The notes beneath the pieces were generated by a model. That model made no database searches. It saw nothing but the letters and a program-made list of their open reading frames with translations, and was not told where the DNA came from. Of a stretch of 64,000 nt of DNA, positions 1-8,157 are shown in pieces. How positions within the stretch are numbered: the first letter of the stretch is position 1; each line of letters opens with the position of its first letter. Location: contig QEVF01000004.1 in the NCBI GenBank assembly GCA_003576915.1, forward strand, positions 115,839 to 179,838. The letters are read 5' to 3'. Source of the stretch: Planctomycetota bacterium (GTDB lineage: Bacteria > Planctomycetota > UBA8742 > UBA2392). A program made the translations under genes and the position numbers.

Positions 1-558
1 CCCGCTTCTGTTTCGGTCACCGTGATGGATGAAGGGGGCAAGCCGCTCCAGAACGCCCTGTTTACGCGGGCGACGGGCGAATACGCCGCCTTCCTCTTCC
101 GGCGTCTTGTGCCCGTGGCGGGAATGAAGGCCTATACGGATGCCTCGGGCCAGGCGAGGCTCGAGGGTCTTCGTGCGGGCCGCCATGACTTCAGCATTGA
201 GGCCGAGGGCTACGAGCCTCACCGGCTGGAGCTCACGCTGGCCGAGGGCGCCACGGAAAGCGGCATCCAGGTTTTCCTGAAAGTGGCCGTCGGGACCATC
301 ACTGTCAGGCTCCATGGCATGCAGGAGGGACAGACTTACACAATATGGATAATGCAGCCACGGGGCGTTCCGGTTCGCGAAAAGCGTGGAGCAGAATTTG
401 AAACTGAATTTGTGCGCCTAGCCCTGCGCACTTACACGATTGGTGTGTCGCCCTCCAAAGGGGGCCAAGCGGCAAGCCAGGTTGTGACGCTTGCGCCAGG
501 CGCGTCCGACCAAGTTGTCGATCTCGATGTGTCCCAATTGCGCGAGTCCGGGCGTTAG
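1..558 (+). CDS. C-terminal part of a carboxypeptidase-regulatory-like repeat protein (5' end outside window)
   Basis: The reading frame is already open at base 1 and runs to TAG at 556-558, so the real start lies upstream; the first ATG (position 22) is internal. About 185 residues are visible. Segments such as VTVMDEGGKPLQNA, followed by DASGQARLEGLRAGRHDFS, have the typical pattern of a carboxypeptidase-regulatory-like or PEGA-type beta-sandwich: a strand, a turn, then a G-x-a-x-l-x-g-L-x-x-G-x-h signature. A second, less clear beta-rich segment follows. No membrane anchor or catalytic motif is seen in this fragment. The large protein at 10470-13796 is built from the same kind of repeats, so the two are likely related envelope or surface proteins. 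The partner or substrate is unknown. Confidence 0.6.
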   Translation, partial: PASVSVTVMDEGGKPLQNALFTRATGEYAAFLFRRLVPVAGMKAYTDASGQARLEGLRAGRHDFSIEAEGYEPHRLELTLAEGATESGIQVFLKVAVGTITVRLHGMQEGQTYTIWIMQPRGVPVREKRGAEFETEFVRLALRTYTIGVSPSKGGQAASQVVTLAPGASDQVVDLDVSQLRESGR

Positions 559-687
559 CACTACAACGCAGGATTTGTGAATAAGCCGCGCGCGGAAGGG
601 GGTCAAGCTGTCAGACTCCGATTTCCGCCGGCTCTGGGGCGGGGCTGAAAATCCGGCGTCGCCCCTCAACGCAGCTCCGGCTCGAAC

Positions 688-1350
688 TCAGGCCGTGGGC
701 TTGCCCAGCATTGAGGAGAGTTCGCGCCGCAGCCGCGAGTCCGTCTTGAACAGCCCCGTCAGGGCGCGCGTCACCGTCATGGCACCTACCTTCTGCACCC
801 CGCGCATCACCATGCACATGTGCGCCGCTTCGACCACAACAGCCACGCCACGCGGCGCGAGCACTTTGTCCAGCGCATCGGCGATCTGCTGCGTGAGGTT
901 CTCCTGGATCTGTAGGCGACGGGCAAACATGTCGGCGATGCGGGGCAGCTTGGAGATGCCGATGACCTTGCCCGACGGAATGTACGCGATATGGGCCTTG
1001 CCGTAGAAGGGCAACAGGTGATGTTCACAGAGGCTGAAAATGTCGATGTCCTTCACCAGCACAATGTCTTCATTGGAACTGTCAAACAGCGCACCGTTGA
1101 CGATCTCGCTCAGGTCCTCACTGTAGCCCTTTGTGAGGTAGCGCATGGCCGCCTCGACACGACGGGGAGTCTTGAGCAGCCCCTCGCGCGAGGGGTCCTC
1201 CCCCAAGCCGCGCAGCATGCCCGTAACCAGGGGGGCCAGCTCGTCTCCCGCCTTGATGGCGCCGATATCCACGACGCCCCCCAGGGCGCCGCAGGTCTCG
1301 GAGAACAACTGGTCTTCTTCAAAGAAATCGTCGCGAGAAGGTGTGGTCAC
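688..1350 (-). CDS. folE: GTP cyclohydrolase I (FolE type)
   Basis: Converts GTP to 7,8-dihydroneopterin triphosphate, the first step to tetrahydrofolate and other pteridines. The 220-aa product carries the zinc-site motif LCEHHLLPF, with Cys108 and His111, and the later Cys179 in AHMCM. This spacing nearly matches the classical enzyme. [12 protein letters not shown] and the [10 protein letters not shown] region are also diagnostic. I chose the GTG at 1350 with AAAGG upstream. The frame stays open to 1449, but that extension would be translated from the intergenic repeat, and the family normally begins near the chosen start. The gene is divergent from the glycosidase at 1752, and an AT-rich palindrome sits between them. 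No other folate gene is adjacent. Confidence 0.95.
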   Translation of the reverse strand: MTTPSRDDFFEEDQLFSETCGALGGVVDIGAIKAGDELAPLVTGMLRGLGEDPSREGLLKTPRRVEAAMRYLTKGYSEDLSEIVNGALFDSSNEDIVLVKDIDIFSLCEHHLLPFYGKAHIAYIPSGKVIGISKLPRIADMFARRLQIQENLTQQIADALDKVLAPRGVAVVVEAAHMCMVMRGVQKVGAMTVTRALTGLFKTDSRLRRELSSMLGKPTA

Positions 1351-1410
1351 GGTTATTGCCTTTCTACGTTTGTCCCGCGGGGCGGGAGTGTCACGAAAGA
1401 GCCAGTACTG

Positions 1411-1566
1411 GCATGCTGTTGAAGAAGTGGCCTCCCGCCACTTCTTCAACCCGGTCGGACCAAAGTGAATTCGGCCCGACCTCCATTCCCTGCGGCTTTC
1501 CAGCCGCTTGGAATGCGCAAGCCTTCCGTGGCTTGCGGCCGCAGGCCGTAACTCAACGGCCCGCTG
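1411..1566 (+). repeat. 156-bp structured intergenic repeat, copy 1
   Basis: This is the first of four near-complete copies of the same element (others at 8002, 26181 and 60386). In this copy a perfect 14-bp stem is formed by 1418-1431 and 1437-1450. A second hairpin, with one mismatch, pairs 1453-1461 with 1473-1481. A third pairs GCGGCT (1492-1497) with AGCCGC (1502-1507) inside a CATTCC/GGAATG outer stem. A fourth pairs CGCAAGCC (1516-1523) with GGCTTGCG (1530-1537). The two ends are related as an imperfect inverted repeat: GCATGCTGTTGA at the left, and CAGCGGGCCGTTGA reading inward from the right. The copy lies in the divergent folE/glycosidase gap. It has no ORF of its own. Confidence 0.9.
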
Positions 1567-1643
1567 GGTGCCAATCCGTGCCGGTCAGGATGGGAACCGT
1601 AGCACGCTGAGGATAATAGACAAGCTTTGTCCAACATTCCAAT

Positions 1644-1667
1644 GTAATGAAAATAAATTTTCGTTAC
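1644..1667. promoter_or_regulatory. AT-rich palindrome, candidate operator
   Basis: GTAATGAAAAT (1644-1654) and ATTTTCGTTAC (1657-1667) form an 11-bp inverted repeat around AA, with one T/G position out of register with strict symmetry. It lies in an AT-rich island of about 50 bp within otherwise GC-rich DNA, between divergent folE and the glycosidase gene. TACAAT at 1665-1670 could be a -10 element, but I see no convincing -35. A dimeric repressor site is the simplest reading. The shape resembles Fur/Zur-family boxes, and zinc-dependent FolE would make zinc control sensible, but that is speculation. Confidence 0.4.
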
Positions 1668-1751
1668 AATAAAAGTGCGCGCTCTTTCCCGGTGGCCGGA
1701 GCGCTACCCTTTGAGCAATCCCGCTAACGCCGCTAACGTGCCCACCATTCC

Positions 1752-3161
1752 ATGACTCTTCACTTTCCAACCATCAACATCAAAGGCGATCGCGCGCGAC
1801 TCCTCCAGCCCTATCGCCACGCCACCGAGGCCCTCAACTCTCTGGTGCTTCCGCCCGGGCCCCAGAACAAGCTCAAGGCCTCAGTGCTCAAGGGCCTCAT
1901 GCCTGGCCGCGTCGACGCCTGGGATGCCGCCTTCGCCACTCTGGGTCTGCGCTATGCAAGCGAAGGGTTCTTTGCCCCCACGAACGCCTTTCTTGCAGCC
2001 CTGGATCGCGAGGGCTTCGTTCCGGCCTCCCTGAGCGCGGACACCGGGGCCGCCTGCGGCGAGGAGCGGGCGTCGGCCCCCCTCATGAGTTACGCAGAGT
2101 GGGAGCTGTATCGGGCGCGCGGAAATCGCGAGCGCCTGGCCCACGCCCTGCCCCTGCTCGCCGCTGACTTTGACTGGCGCGAGCAACACCAGCGGCTGGC
2201 CAATGGCCTCTACGCCGGAACCCCCGAGGCCTACCGCCTCGGTGTCACGTCCCGTTTCTGGGTGGGCGGCAAGTTCAACGCCGACTTGGCCCTGAAGTCA
2301 AGCTGGGTGGATGCTTCCTGCCTGCAGGCGCTCCACGCCCGCTGCCTGATGGACATCGCCCACGCATTGGGAGAGCGCGAGCTTGCCGCGCGCTTTGAGT
2401 GGGCCATGCGCGATCTCTCGTCAAAGATCAACGCCCTGCTCTGGAGCGAGGGCGACGGCTGGTACTTCGACCTGGACGACAAGGGAACGCGGCTGGCGGT
2501 GCGCTCGCTGGCCAGTTTCTGGGCGATAATCTCGACGGTAGCCCCCATGGCGCGGGCGGAGCGGCAGATCGGCTCGCTGTCGGACGTGACCAAGTTTGAG
2601 CGCGCCCACCCCTACAGCACGCTGTCGGCCGGTGAGCGCGAGTATCGCGGGCGCGACGGCCGGCCCCTGGGAGTCGCGCGAAGCGACTTCAACGTGATCG
2701 GCTATGAGGCCCTGCACGCACTGGAGCGAGGAGCCCAGGCGGATTTCAACGCGGAAGACCATCTCGCGCGCGTGTGCCGGGTGCTGGCGGATACTCACGA
2801 GCTGTTTCTGGCCTACGACCCCGACCGTGACCTGCCCGTATCCCAGGCAGACGGCGCCACCGGGGCCAACGCCTCACTGACGGCGGCCTTGATGGTGCAC
2901 ATCGCCCTCACCTATCTCGTGGGGCTGCGGCCCCATGCGGGCAAGGGCGAGCTGCAACTCCACCTGCGCCTGCGCGACGCCTTCAGCGTCGAGGGTTACC
3001 CCTTCAACGGAGGCAGCGTAATGATCGAAGCCCAGTCTGTGGGGGCGGCCCGGCGCAAGCTCGAGGTCATGACGGATGTCCCCCTCAAGCTGCGGGTGCG
3101 GACCTCCGAGCGCACGGAAACCCATGATCTCTCCCCCGGCAGCCATTCACTTCAAGCTTGA
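1752..3161 (+). CDS. six-hairpin (alpha/alpha)6 glycosidase-like protein, trehalase/GH63-like
   Basis: A 469-aa protein with no signal peptide, so probably cytoplasmic. Motifs such as GRVDAWDAAF near residues 52-61, KSSWVDASCLQALH, and the LLWSEGDGWYFDLD region resemble trehalase, GH63 and mannosylglycerate-hydrolase-type enzymes with an (alpha/alpha)6 barrel. In those families an Asp in the DxWD-like segment and a C-terminal Glu act in catalysis. The final approximately 80 residues look like the beta-sandwich cap common to these enzymes. The substrate cannot be told from sequence alone. Start ATG at 1752 follows the AT-rich intergenic region and has no strong ribosome-binding site. It is followed 69 bp later by the DnaJ-like gene, which may be co-transcribed. 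Confidence 0.6.
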   Translation: MTLHFPTINIKGDRARLLQPYRHATEALNSLVLPPGPQNKLKASVLKGLMPGRVDAWDAAFATLGLRYASEGFFAPTNAFLAALDREGFVPASLSADTGAACGEERASAPLMSYAEWELYRARGNRERLAHALPLLAADFDWREQHQRLANGLYAGTPEAYRLGVTSRFWVGGKFNADLALKSSWVDASCLQALHARCLMDIAHALGERELAARFEWAMRDLSSKINALLWSEGDGWYFDLDDKGTRLAVRSLASFWAIISTVAPMARAERQIGSLSDVTKFERAHPYSTLSAGEREYRGRDGRPLGVARSDFNVIGYEALHALERGAQADFNAEDHLARVCRVLADTHELFLAYDPDRDLPVSQADGATGANASLTAALMVHIALTYLVGLRPHAGKGELQLHLRLRDAFSVEGYPFNGGSVMIEAQSVGAARRKLEVMTDVPLKLRVRTSERTETHDLSPGSHSLQA

Positions 3162-3230
3162 GCCGGATTGCGCCGGCCGGGAACAAGGGAGGCTGCCCCG
3201 CCGTTTTAGAATCCGGCGGTTCAGTCGGGC

Positions 3231-4253
3231 ATGACCATGAAGTTCCAGGATTACTACGAAGTGCTGGGCGTATCCCGTGACGCCGGCGAAGACGAAATCA
3301 AGAAGGCCTACACGAGGCTGGCCCTGAAGTGGCACCCCGACCGCCATCAGGGTGCGTCGCGCGCTGACGCCGAGGCGAAGTTCAAGCAGATCAACGAGGC
3401 CAAGGAAGTGCTGCTCGATCCGGTCAAGCGCCGCAAGTACGACCAGTTCGGCCGGCACTGGGAGCACGGGCAGGACTTCACCCCGCCGCCGGGCGCCCGC
3501 GCCCGCCCCGTAGCGCCCGAGGAATTTGCCGCCGTGTTCGGCGAGGGGGGCTTTTCGGATTTCTTTGCCAGCATGTTCGGTGAGGACGTACTGGGACGCT
3601 TTGGCAGCTCGCGCGCGGCACGAGCCGCCAGGGCCCGCCGCGGCCATGACGCCCACGCCGAACTGCGCCTGGGCATCGGCCAGGCCATCGCGGGCGGCAA
3701 GCGGTCCTTTGAACTGTCCACCACCGCGTCCTGCCCCTCCTGCGGCGGCGCCGGCACTCTGGACGACGATCATGTGTGCCCCGCCTGCGCCGGGCTGGGC
3801 AGTGTGCGCAAGCGCCAGACTGTGGAGGTGACCCTGCCCCACGCCATCAGGGACGGCATGAAACTCAGGCTCAGGGGCCTGGGCGATCCCGACGACGATG
3901 GGGGCGAAGCCGGAGACCTTTACCTGACGCTGGTGCTTGAATCAGACGATACCTATCGGCGCCGCGGTCCTGACATTGAGGCCGACTTGCCCCTGGCGCC
4001 CTGGGAGGCGCTGGAGGGCGGACCCGTGGAGATTCGCACGCTGGACGGCACGGCCACGCTGAACGTTCCGCCCGATACGGCGTCAGGCGCCAGGCTGCGC
4101 ATGCGTGGACTGGGGCTGGAGCGGGACGGCCGGCGGGGCGATTTCTACGCCGTGGTGCGTCTGGCCCTGCCCGAGACCCTGAGCGAACGCCAGAAGCAGC
4201 TCATCCGCGAAATGAAGGGCGGCATGGTGCGCGGCGGCGCCCGCAAGGCTTGA
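3231..4253 (+). CDS. DnaJ/CbpA-like co-chaperone with half zinc finger
   Basis: Stimulates Hsp70 (DnaK) ATPase and delivers clients. The J domain occupies residues 5-72, with the essential HPD at 35-37. An aromatic and Gly-rich linker follows at about 75-125. The cysteine region has only two CxxCxGxG units (Cys168/171 and Cys183/186), whereas canonical DnaJ has four. The C-terminal substrate-binding beta domains (about 190-335) end with an ALPETLSERQKQL segment. It is therefore intermediate between class I DnaJ and the zinc-free CbpA class. The start at 3231 (MTMKF) or two codons later are both possible. No dnaK or grpE is adjacent, suggesting an accessory J-protein. Confidence 0.88.
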   Translation: MTMKFQDYYEVLGVSRDAGEDEIKKAYTRLALKWHPDRHQGASRADAEAKFKQINEAKEVLLDPVKRRKYDQFGRHWEHGQDFTPPPGARARPVAPEEFAAVFGEGGFSDFFASMFGEDVLGRFGSSRAARAARARRGHDAHAELRLGIGQAIAGGKRSFELSTTASCPSCGGAGTLDDDHVCPACAGLGSVRKRQTVEVTLPHAIRDGMKLRLRGLGDPDDDGGEAGDLYLTLVLESDDTYRRRGPDIEADLPLAPWEALEGGPVEIRTLDGTATLNVPPDTASGARLRMRGLGLERDGRRGDFYAVVRLALPETLSERQKQLIREMKGGMVRGGARKA

Positions 4254-4291
4254 GGATTGCGCGAGCCCGCGCCTGAACCGAACATGGTCCC

Positions 4292-4897
4292 ATGACCACG
4301 ATCGTCGAAGTGGTACCCTACAACCCGCGCTGGCCCCGCGCCTTTGAGGAGGAGCGCTGCCGGCTGCTGGCCATGCTCGCTCCCGTGGACGTGATCGATC
4401 TGATCGAGCACATCGGAAGCACGGCGGTGCCGGGGCTGGCGGCCAAGCCGGTGCTGGACATCCTGCTGGGCGTGTCCAATCCCGCGATTCTTGACGTGTC
4501 AAGAGAAGAGCCCTGGAACCCGGAACTGGACAAAGCCATTGAGCCCGCGGGGCACCCGCTGCATGTGCAGCTCGTGCGGGCGCTGGCGCGCCTGGGATAT
4601 GTCTACCGCGGCGAGGCCTCGGTTCAGGGGCGGCTGTTCTTCCGCAAGGACAGCGGCCTGGCCCGTACGCACCACATTCATGTCGCGCTCGTGGGCGGAG
4701 AATTCTGGAAGGACCACCTGCTGTTCCGCGACTACCTGCGGGCTCACCCGGACTGGGCCAAGGCCTACGGCGAGCTCAAGCGCAAGATGGCCATGGAACA
4801 CGGCCACAGCCGCCTTGCCTACACCGACGCCAAAGACCCCCTGATCCAGGAACTGATGTCGCGCGCCCAGGCCTGGCGCGACCGCGGCCAGATCTGA
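4292..4897 (+). CDS. GrpB family (UPF0157) nucleotidyltransferase-fold protein
   Basis: A 201-aa protein with the family signature EVVPYNPRWPRAFEEE at the N-terminus, then IEHIGSTAVPGLAAKPVLDI. The GS-T-x-x-x-x-L-x-x-K-P-x-x-D pattern is that of the nucleotidyltransferase fold. The C-terminal portion carries the HIHVALVGGEFWKDHLLFRDYL block typical of GrpB homologues, some of which are fused to dephospho-CoA kinase. The biochemical role of the family is not settled. Compared with typical members there is an insertion around residues 65-85 (SNPAILDVSREEPWNPELDK). It starts 38 bp after the DnaJ-like gene and ends 4 bp from the convergent aminotransferase gene. Confidence 0.88.
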   Translation: MTTIVEVVPYNPRWPRAFEEERCRLLAMLAPVDVIDLIEHIGSTAVPGLAAKPVLDILLGVSNPAILDVSREEPWNPELDKAIEPAGHPLHVQLVRALARLGYVYRGEASVQGRLFFRKDSGLARTHHIHVALVGGEFWKDHLLFRDYLRAHPDWAKAYGELKRKMAMEHGHSRLAYTDAKDPLIQELMSRAQAWRDRGQI

Positions 4898-4901
4898 CCC
4901 C

Positions 4902-6200
4902 TCAGGCCGCCAGCCACTGAGCCATGCGCAGGATTGCCGTCGTCACGTTGGGCGCCACGGCTTTGAGGAAGGCTTCATCCAGGGCCCGATCCGTGCCCGA
5001 TTCCCGCGCCGCGGCAAGCGCGCGGGCGCCGTCGAAATCCACGTAGGCCAGTCGCGCCGTCAACTCGTCGGGGGCGCGGCCGAAATCGCTGCCGGGCAGA
5101 ATCGCCACGCCCGTTTCCTGCAGCAGGCGCTCGCAGAGCTGGGCTGACTGGCGTATCTTGCGCGCCCGCAGCTTGTCGCGCAGGGCCGAGAAATCCGGGA
5201 AAAGATAGAACGCGCCCTGCGGGTTGGGCACCTCCACGCCGGCCTCCCTCAGCTTCTCCGCGCACCAGTGGCCCAGGGCGCCGAGCACGCGGCGGGCCAG
5301 CACGAGGTACTCCTCGATGTCCGTGCCTCCGCGAAAGGCGCGCACGGCCGCGAACTGGATGGGCGCGCTGGTGGCCGTGTAGGTCTCGCTGCCGACGCTG
5401 GACATGGCGCTTTGCAGCCACGACAGGTCGCGCGGAAACATGAACGTGCCCAGCCGCCAGCCGCCGGCGCCGCACCACTTGGACAGCCCGGAACTGATGA
5501 TCGTGCCTTCGGGGTAGTGGCGTGCCACGCTGACGTGCAGGCCGTCAAACTGCAGCTCGCCGTAAATCTCGTCCGAGAGCAGCACCAGCCGGTACTGGCG
5601 CGCCACGGCGGCGAGCTGCTCCAGCTCCGCCGGGCTGTAGGTGAGGCCCGTGGGGTTGCTGGGGTAGTTCAGGATCAGCACGCGGGGTCGCTTGGGGTCG
5701 CCCTCGCAGTGCTCGGCCAGTTGCGCAGGCGTCAGACGGTAGCCCTGCTCCCGTTGAGTGTGCAGCCAGTGGATGTTGCGCCCGATGATGCGGGCCTGCG
5801 GCGCGTAGCTCACCCAGGCCGGCGTCGGAATCAGGATGTCGCCATAAAACACAAGCTGCAGCAGGAACATCAGCTCCTTGCTGCCCGGCCCGATCAGCAC
5901 GTTCTCGGCCGTACCCTGAACACCCTGGCGCCGCCGGTGATACTCGGCCACGGCCTCGCGCAGTGCGGGCAGACCCTTGACCGGCAGATAATCCTTCTGG
6001 AAGGCGTTGGCGCGCAGCTCCTCGACAATGGGCGCCGGCACCGGAAACGGGGACTGCCCCAGCCCCAGCTTGAACACCTGCCGGCCCTCCTGACGCATGG
6101 CATCGCTGCGCTCGTTGATCGCGACCGTGGCCGAGGGCTTCATGCCCCGCACGTTGAGGTTGAGATGGACATCGGTGGCGGGCTGGCGTGAGGAAGTCAT
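4902..6200 (-). CDS. PLP-dependent class I/II aminotransferase
   Basis: A 432-aa fold-type I enzyme. Visible hallmarks are NYPSNPTG (178-185), the Asp210-x-x-Tyr213 pair that contacts the PLP pyridine ring, the PLP-binding Lys241 in SGLSKWCGAGGWRLG, and a C-terminal Arg region for the substrate carboxylate. It resembles the aspartate/aromatic aminotransferase family, but the amino-acid specificity cannot be assigned. ATG at 6200 is preceded by AAAGGA. It is divergent from the KamA-like radical SAM gene across a 344-bp gap, so the two could be co-regulated in an amino-acid pathway. That link is inferred from position only. Confidence 0.88.
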   Translation of the reverse strand: MTSSRQPATDVHLNLNVRGMKPSATVAINERSDAMRQEGRQVFKLGLGQSPFPVPAPIVEELRANAFQKDYLPVKGLPALREAVAEYHRRRQGVQGTAENVLIGPGSKELMFLLQLVFYGDILIPTPAWVSYAPQARIIGRNIHWLHTQREQGYRLTPAQLAEHCEGDPKRPRVLILNYPSNPTGLTYSPAELEQLAAVARQYRLVLLSDEIYGELQFDGLHVSVARHYPEGTIISSGLSKWCGAGGWRLGTFMFPRDLSWLQSAMSSVGSETYTATSAPIQFAAVRAFRGGTDIEEYLVLARRVLGALGHWCAEKLREAGVEVPNPQGAFYLFPDFSALRDKLRARKIRQSAQLCERLLQETGVAILPGSDFGRAPDELTARLAYVDFDGARALAAARESGTDRALDEAFLKAVAPNVTTAILRMAQWLAA

Positions 6201-6544
6201 GAAGTCCTTTGAAGTATTCCCGGCGCCGGCTTCAAGTCCCGCCGAAAAAAAATTCCGTTCGCGGCCTGTTGTGTTTGTGCCGCGGCCCCCGCCTGCTTAC
6301 ACTTCGGCCAGCAGCCCCGGCACGCGCCACGCGTGCCCCGCCGCACCGGCTGCCCGCAGAAGCTGATATCAGGCCAACTTCAGGCCTGTGTGATGTAGGC
6401 CGAGTCGCGCGGAAGGGCCGCAACAGGGCCCAAGATCGCTCCGCAGGACCGGCCCAGGGAACGACAACTGCCGTGAGCCGTTGGGGCATGATCCCCCAAG
6501 GCTGTTTCGTCAGCGCCATTTTGGCGGCGCAAAAGGAGATCACC
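6201..6544. other. divergent intergenic region with short hairpins
   Basis: No gene is supported here, although the frame of the downstream gene stays open throughout. Three small stem-loops precede the KamA-like gene: CAGGCC (6370-6375) with GGCCTG (6383-6388), TTGGGG (6481-6486) with CCCCAA (6494-6499), and CGCC (6514-6517) with GGCG (6523-6526). The last ends just before the AAAAGGAGA ribosome-binding site. I do not recognise a known riboswitch class. The promoters of the two divergent genes must lie here. Confidence 0.45.
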
Positions 6545-7918
6545 ATGACTGCCACGCTTCAGTCCCGGCCGTTTCGTGTCATCACGCAGCTCGACATCAG
6601 CCGGATTCCGCAGTTGCAGCGCCTGGACCCGGACTTCGTGCTGTCCATGAAGGCGGTGGCTTCCGTGCTGCCCTTTCGCGCGAACAACTACGTTCTTGAA
6701 GAACTCATCGACTGGTCCAACATTCCGGCCGATCCCATCTTTCAGCTCGTATTTCCCCAGCCGGGGATGCTGCAGCCCCAGGACCTCGCTTCCATGCGGG
6801 CCCTGATCGCCGCCGGAGCGCCCCGCCCTCGCATCATCGAAGCCGCGCGCGAGATCCAGCATCGCATGAACCCGCACCCCGCGGGGCAGAAGCAGCTCAA
6901 TGTGCCGGAGATGGACGGCGAACCCGTGGCCGGCATGCAGCACAAATACCGCGAAACCGTGCTGTTCTTCCCCCAGGCCGGGCAGACCTGCCACGCCTAC
7001 TGCACCTATTGCTTTCGCTGGGCGCAGTTCGTCGGCATCGAAGACCTGAAATTCGCCAGCGGCAGTCCGCAGACGCTGGTGCGCTATGTGGAGCAGCACC
7101 CCGAAGTTACCAGCGTGCTCTTCACCGGCGGCGACCCCCTGGTCATGAACTCCAAGATTCTGCGCCAGTACGTCGAACCCCTGCTGGGCATGAAACACCT
7201 GCTCAGCATCCGCATCGGAACGAAATCCACGGCCTACTGGCCCTACCGTTTCGTCAACGATCCCGACTCCGACGACCTGCTCCGGCTCTTTGAGCAGGTG
7301 GACCGCAGCGGCAAGAACATGGCCATCATGGCGCACTTCAGCCACCCCCGCGAACTCCAGACCGACATCGCGCGCGAGGCCCTGGCGCGCCTGGCCAACG
7401 CCAACGCCACCGTGCGCTGCCAGGCGCCCCTGATCCGCCACGTGAACGACGACTGGCGCTGCTGGTCAGAAATGTGGCGTGAACAGATCCGCCACAATGC
7501 CATCCCCTACTACATGTTTGTGGAGCGGGACACGGGCCCCAAGGAATACTTCAAGGTGCCCCTGGCCCGCTGTCTCGAGATTTTCCAGAAAGCCTACGCC
7601 ACCGTCAGCGGCCTGGGCCGCACAGTGCGCGGGCCCTCCATGAGCTGCACGCCCGGCAAAGTCGTGGTGGACGGCGTCACGGAGATTCAGGGACAGAAGG
7701 TCTTTGTCCTCAAGTTCCTGCAGGGGCGCGACCCCCAGTGGTCCGGCCGCATCTTCTTTGCCGCTTACGACGAAAACGCGGCTTGGCTGGACGATCTGAA
7801 GCCCGCCCTGGGCGAGACCCGCTTTTTCTTCGAGCCTGAACTGGAGGCCATGAAAGCCAGCGGCAACGCACGGGTCTGGCAGAAGCCCGGTTTCCCGGGC
7901 CTGTTGGAGGAGAACTGA
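6545..7918 (+). CDS. KamA-family radical SAM protein (lysine 2,3-aminomutase-like)
   Basis: A 457-aa radical SAM enzyme. The [4Fe-4S]/SAM motif is CHAYCTYC (Cys149, Cys153, Cys156), followed by VLFTGGDPLVM, the GGD segment that contacts SAM. Lys372 in SCTPGKVVVDGV sits where lysine 2,3-aminomutases carry the PLP-binding lysine, so a PLP-dependent 1,2-amino shift is plausible. The N-terminal ~130 residues differ from clostridial lysine aminomutase, so lysine need not be the substrate. The ATG at 6545 has an ideal AAGGAGA site. The 112 extra codons upstream are an open-frame artefact of high GC. Divergent from an aminotransferase. The copy 2 repeat lies about 85 bp downstream. Confidence 0.85.
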   Translation: MTATLQSRPFRVITQLDISRIPQLQRLDPDFVLSMKAVASVLPFRANNYVLEELIDWSNIPADPIFQLVFPQPGMLQPQDLASMRALIAAGAPRPRIIEAAREIQHRMNPHPAGQKQLNVPEMDGEPVAGMQHKYRETVLFFPQAGQTCHAYCTYCFRWAQFVGIEDLKFASGSPQTLVRYVEQHPEVTSVLFTGGDPLVMNSKILRQYVEPLLGMKHLLSIRIGTKSTAYWPYRFVNDPDSDDLLRLFEQVDRSGKNMAIMAHFSHPRELQTDIAREALARLANANATVRCQAPLIRHVNDDWRCWSEMWREQIRHNAIPYYMFVERDTGPKEYFKVPLARCLEIFQKAYATVSGLGRTVRGPSMSCTPGKVVVDGVTEIQGQKVFVLKFLQGRDPQWSGRIFFAAYDENAAWLDDLKPALGETRFFFEPELEAMKASGNARVWQKPGFPGLLEEN

Positions 7919-8001
7919 CAGAGGCTGCCAGGGGTTCATCCTTTGTGTTTCAGTGGATGATGCTGGCGCCTCTACCCCTCACTTCAGCCGCGATGAAGCC
8001 C

Positions 8002-8157
8002 AGCAGGCTGTTGAAAAAGTGGCATACGGCCACATTTTCAACCCGGTCGGGCCAAAGTGAATCTGGCCCGACCTCCATCTCAAGCCGCCTTTCAGGCGCT
8101 TGAGATACGCAAGCCGTCCCTGGCTTGCCTGAGCAGGCCGTGTTTCAGCGGCCCGCT
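8002..8157 (+). repeat. 156-bp structured intergenic repeat, copy 2
   Basis: Same element and orientation as copy 1. The left end is AGCAGGCTGTTGAAA; read on the minus strand, the right end is AGCGGGCCGCTGAAA. These agree at 12 of 15 positions, which defines the terminal inverted repeat. Inside are the GTTGAAAAAGTGGC arm (here with a mutated partner), a perfect GGTCGGGCC/GGCCCGACC hairpin, a CTCAAG/CTTGAG arm with a GGCGCT region, and GCAAGCC/GGCTTGC. The right end overlaps the stop codon of the DUF4190-like gene: the AG of its TAG is the outermost dinucleotide of the repeat. Confidence 0.9.

Noticed and set aside
1351..1449. Longer folE start within repeat copy 1
   Set aside because: It would translate repeat sequence; GTG 1350 gives the normal family length.
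1411..1566. CRISPR or tRNA-like array as explanation of the hairpin repeats
   Set aside because: Copies are single, far apart, not separated by regular spacers, and show no tRNA cloverleaf or CCA end.
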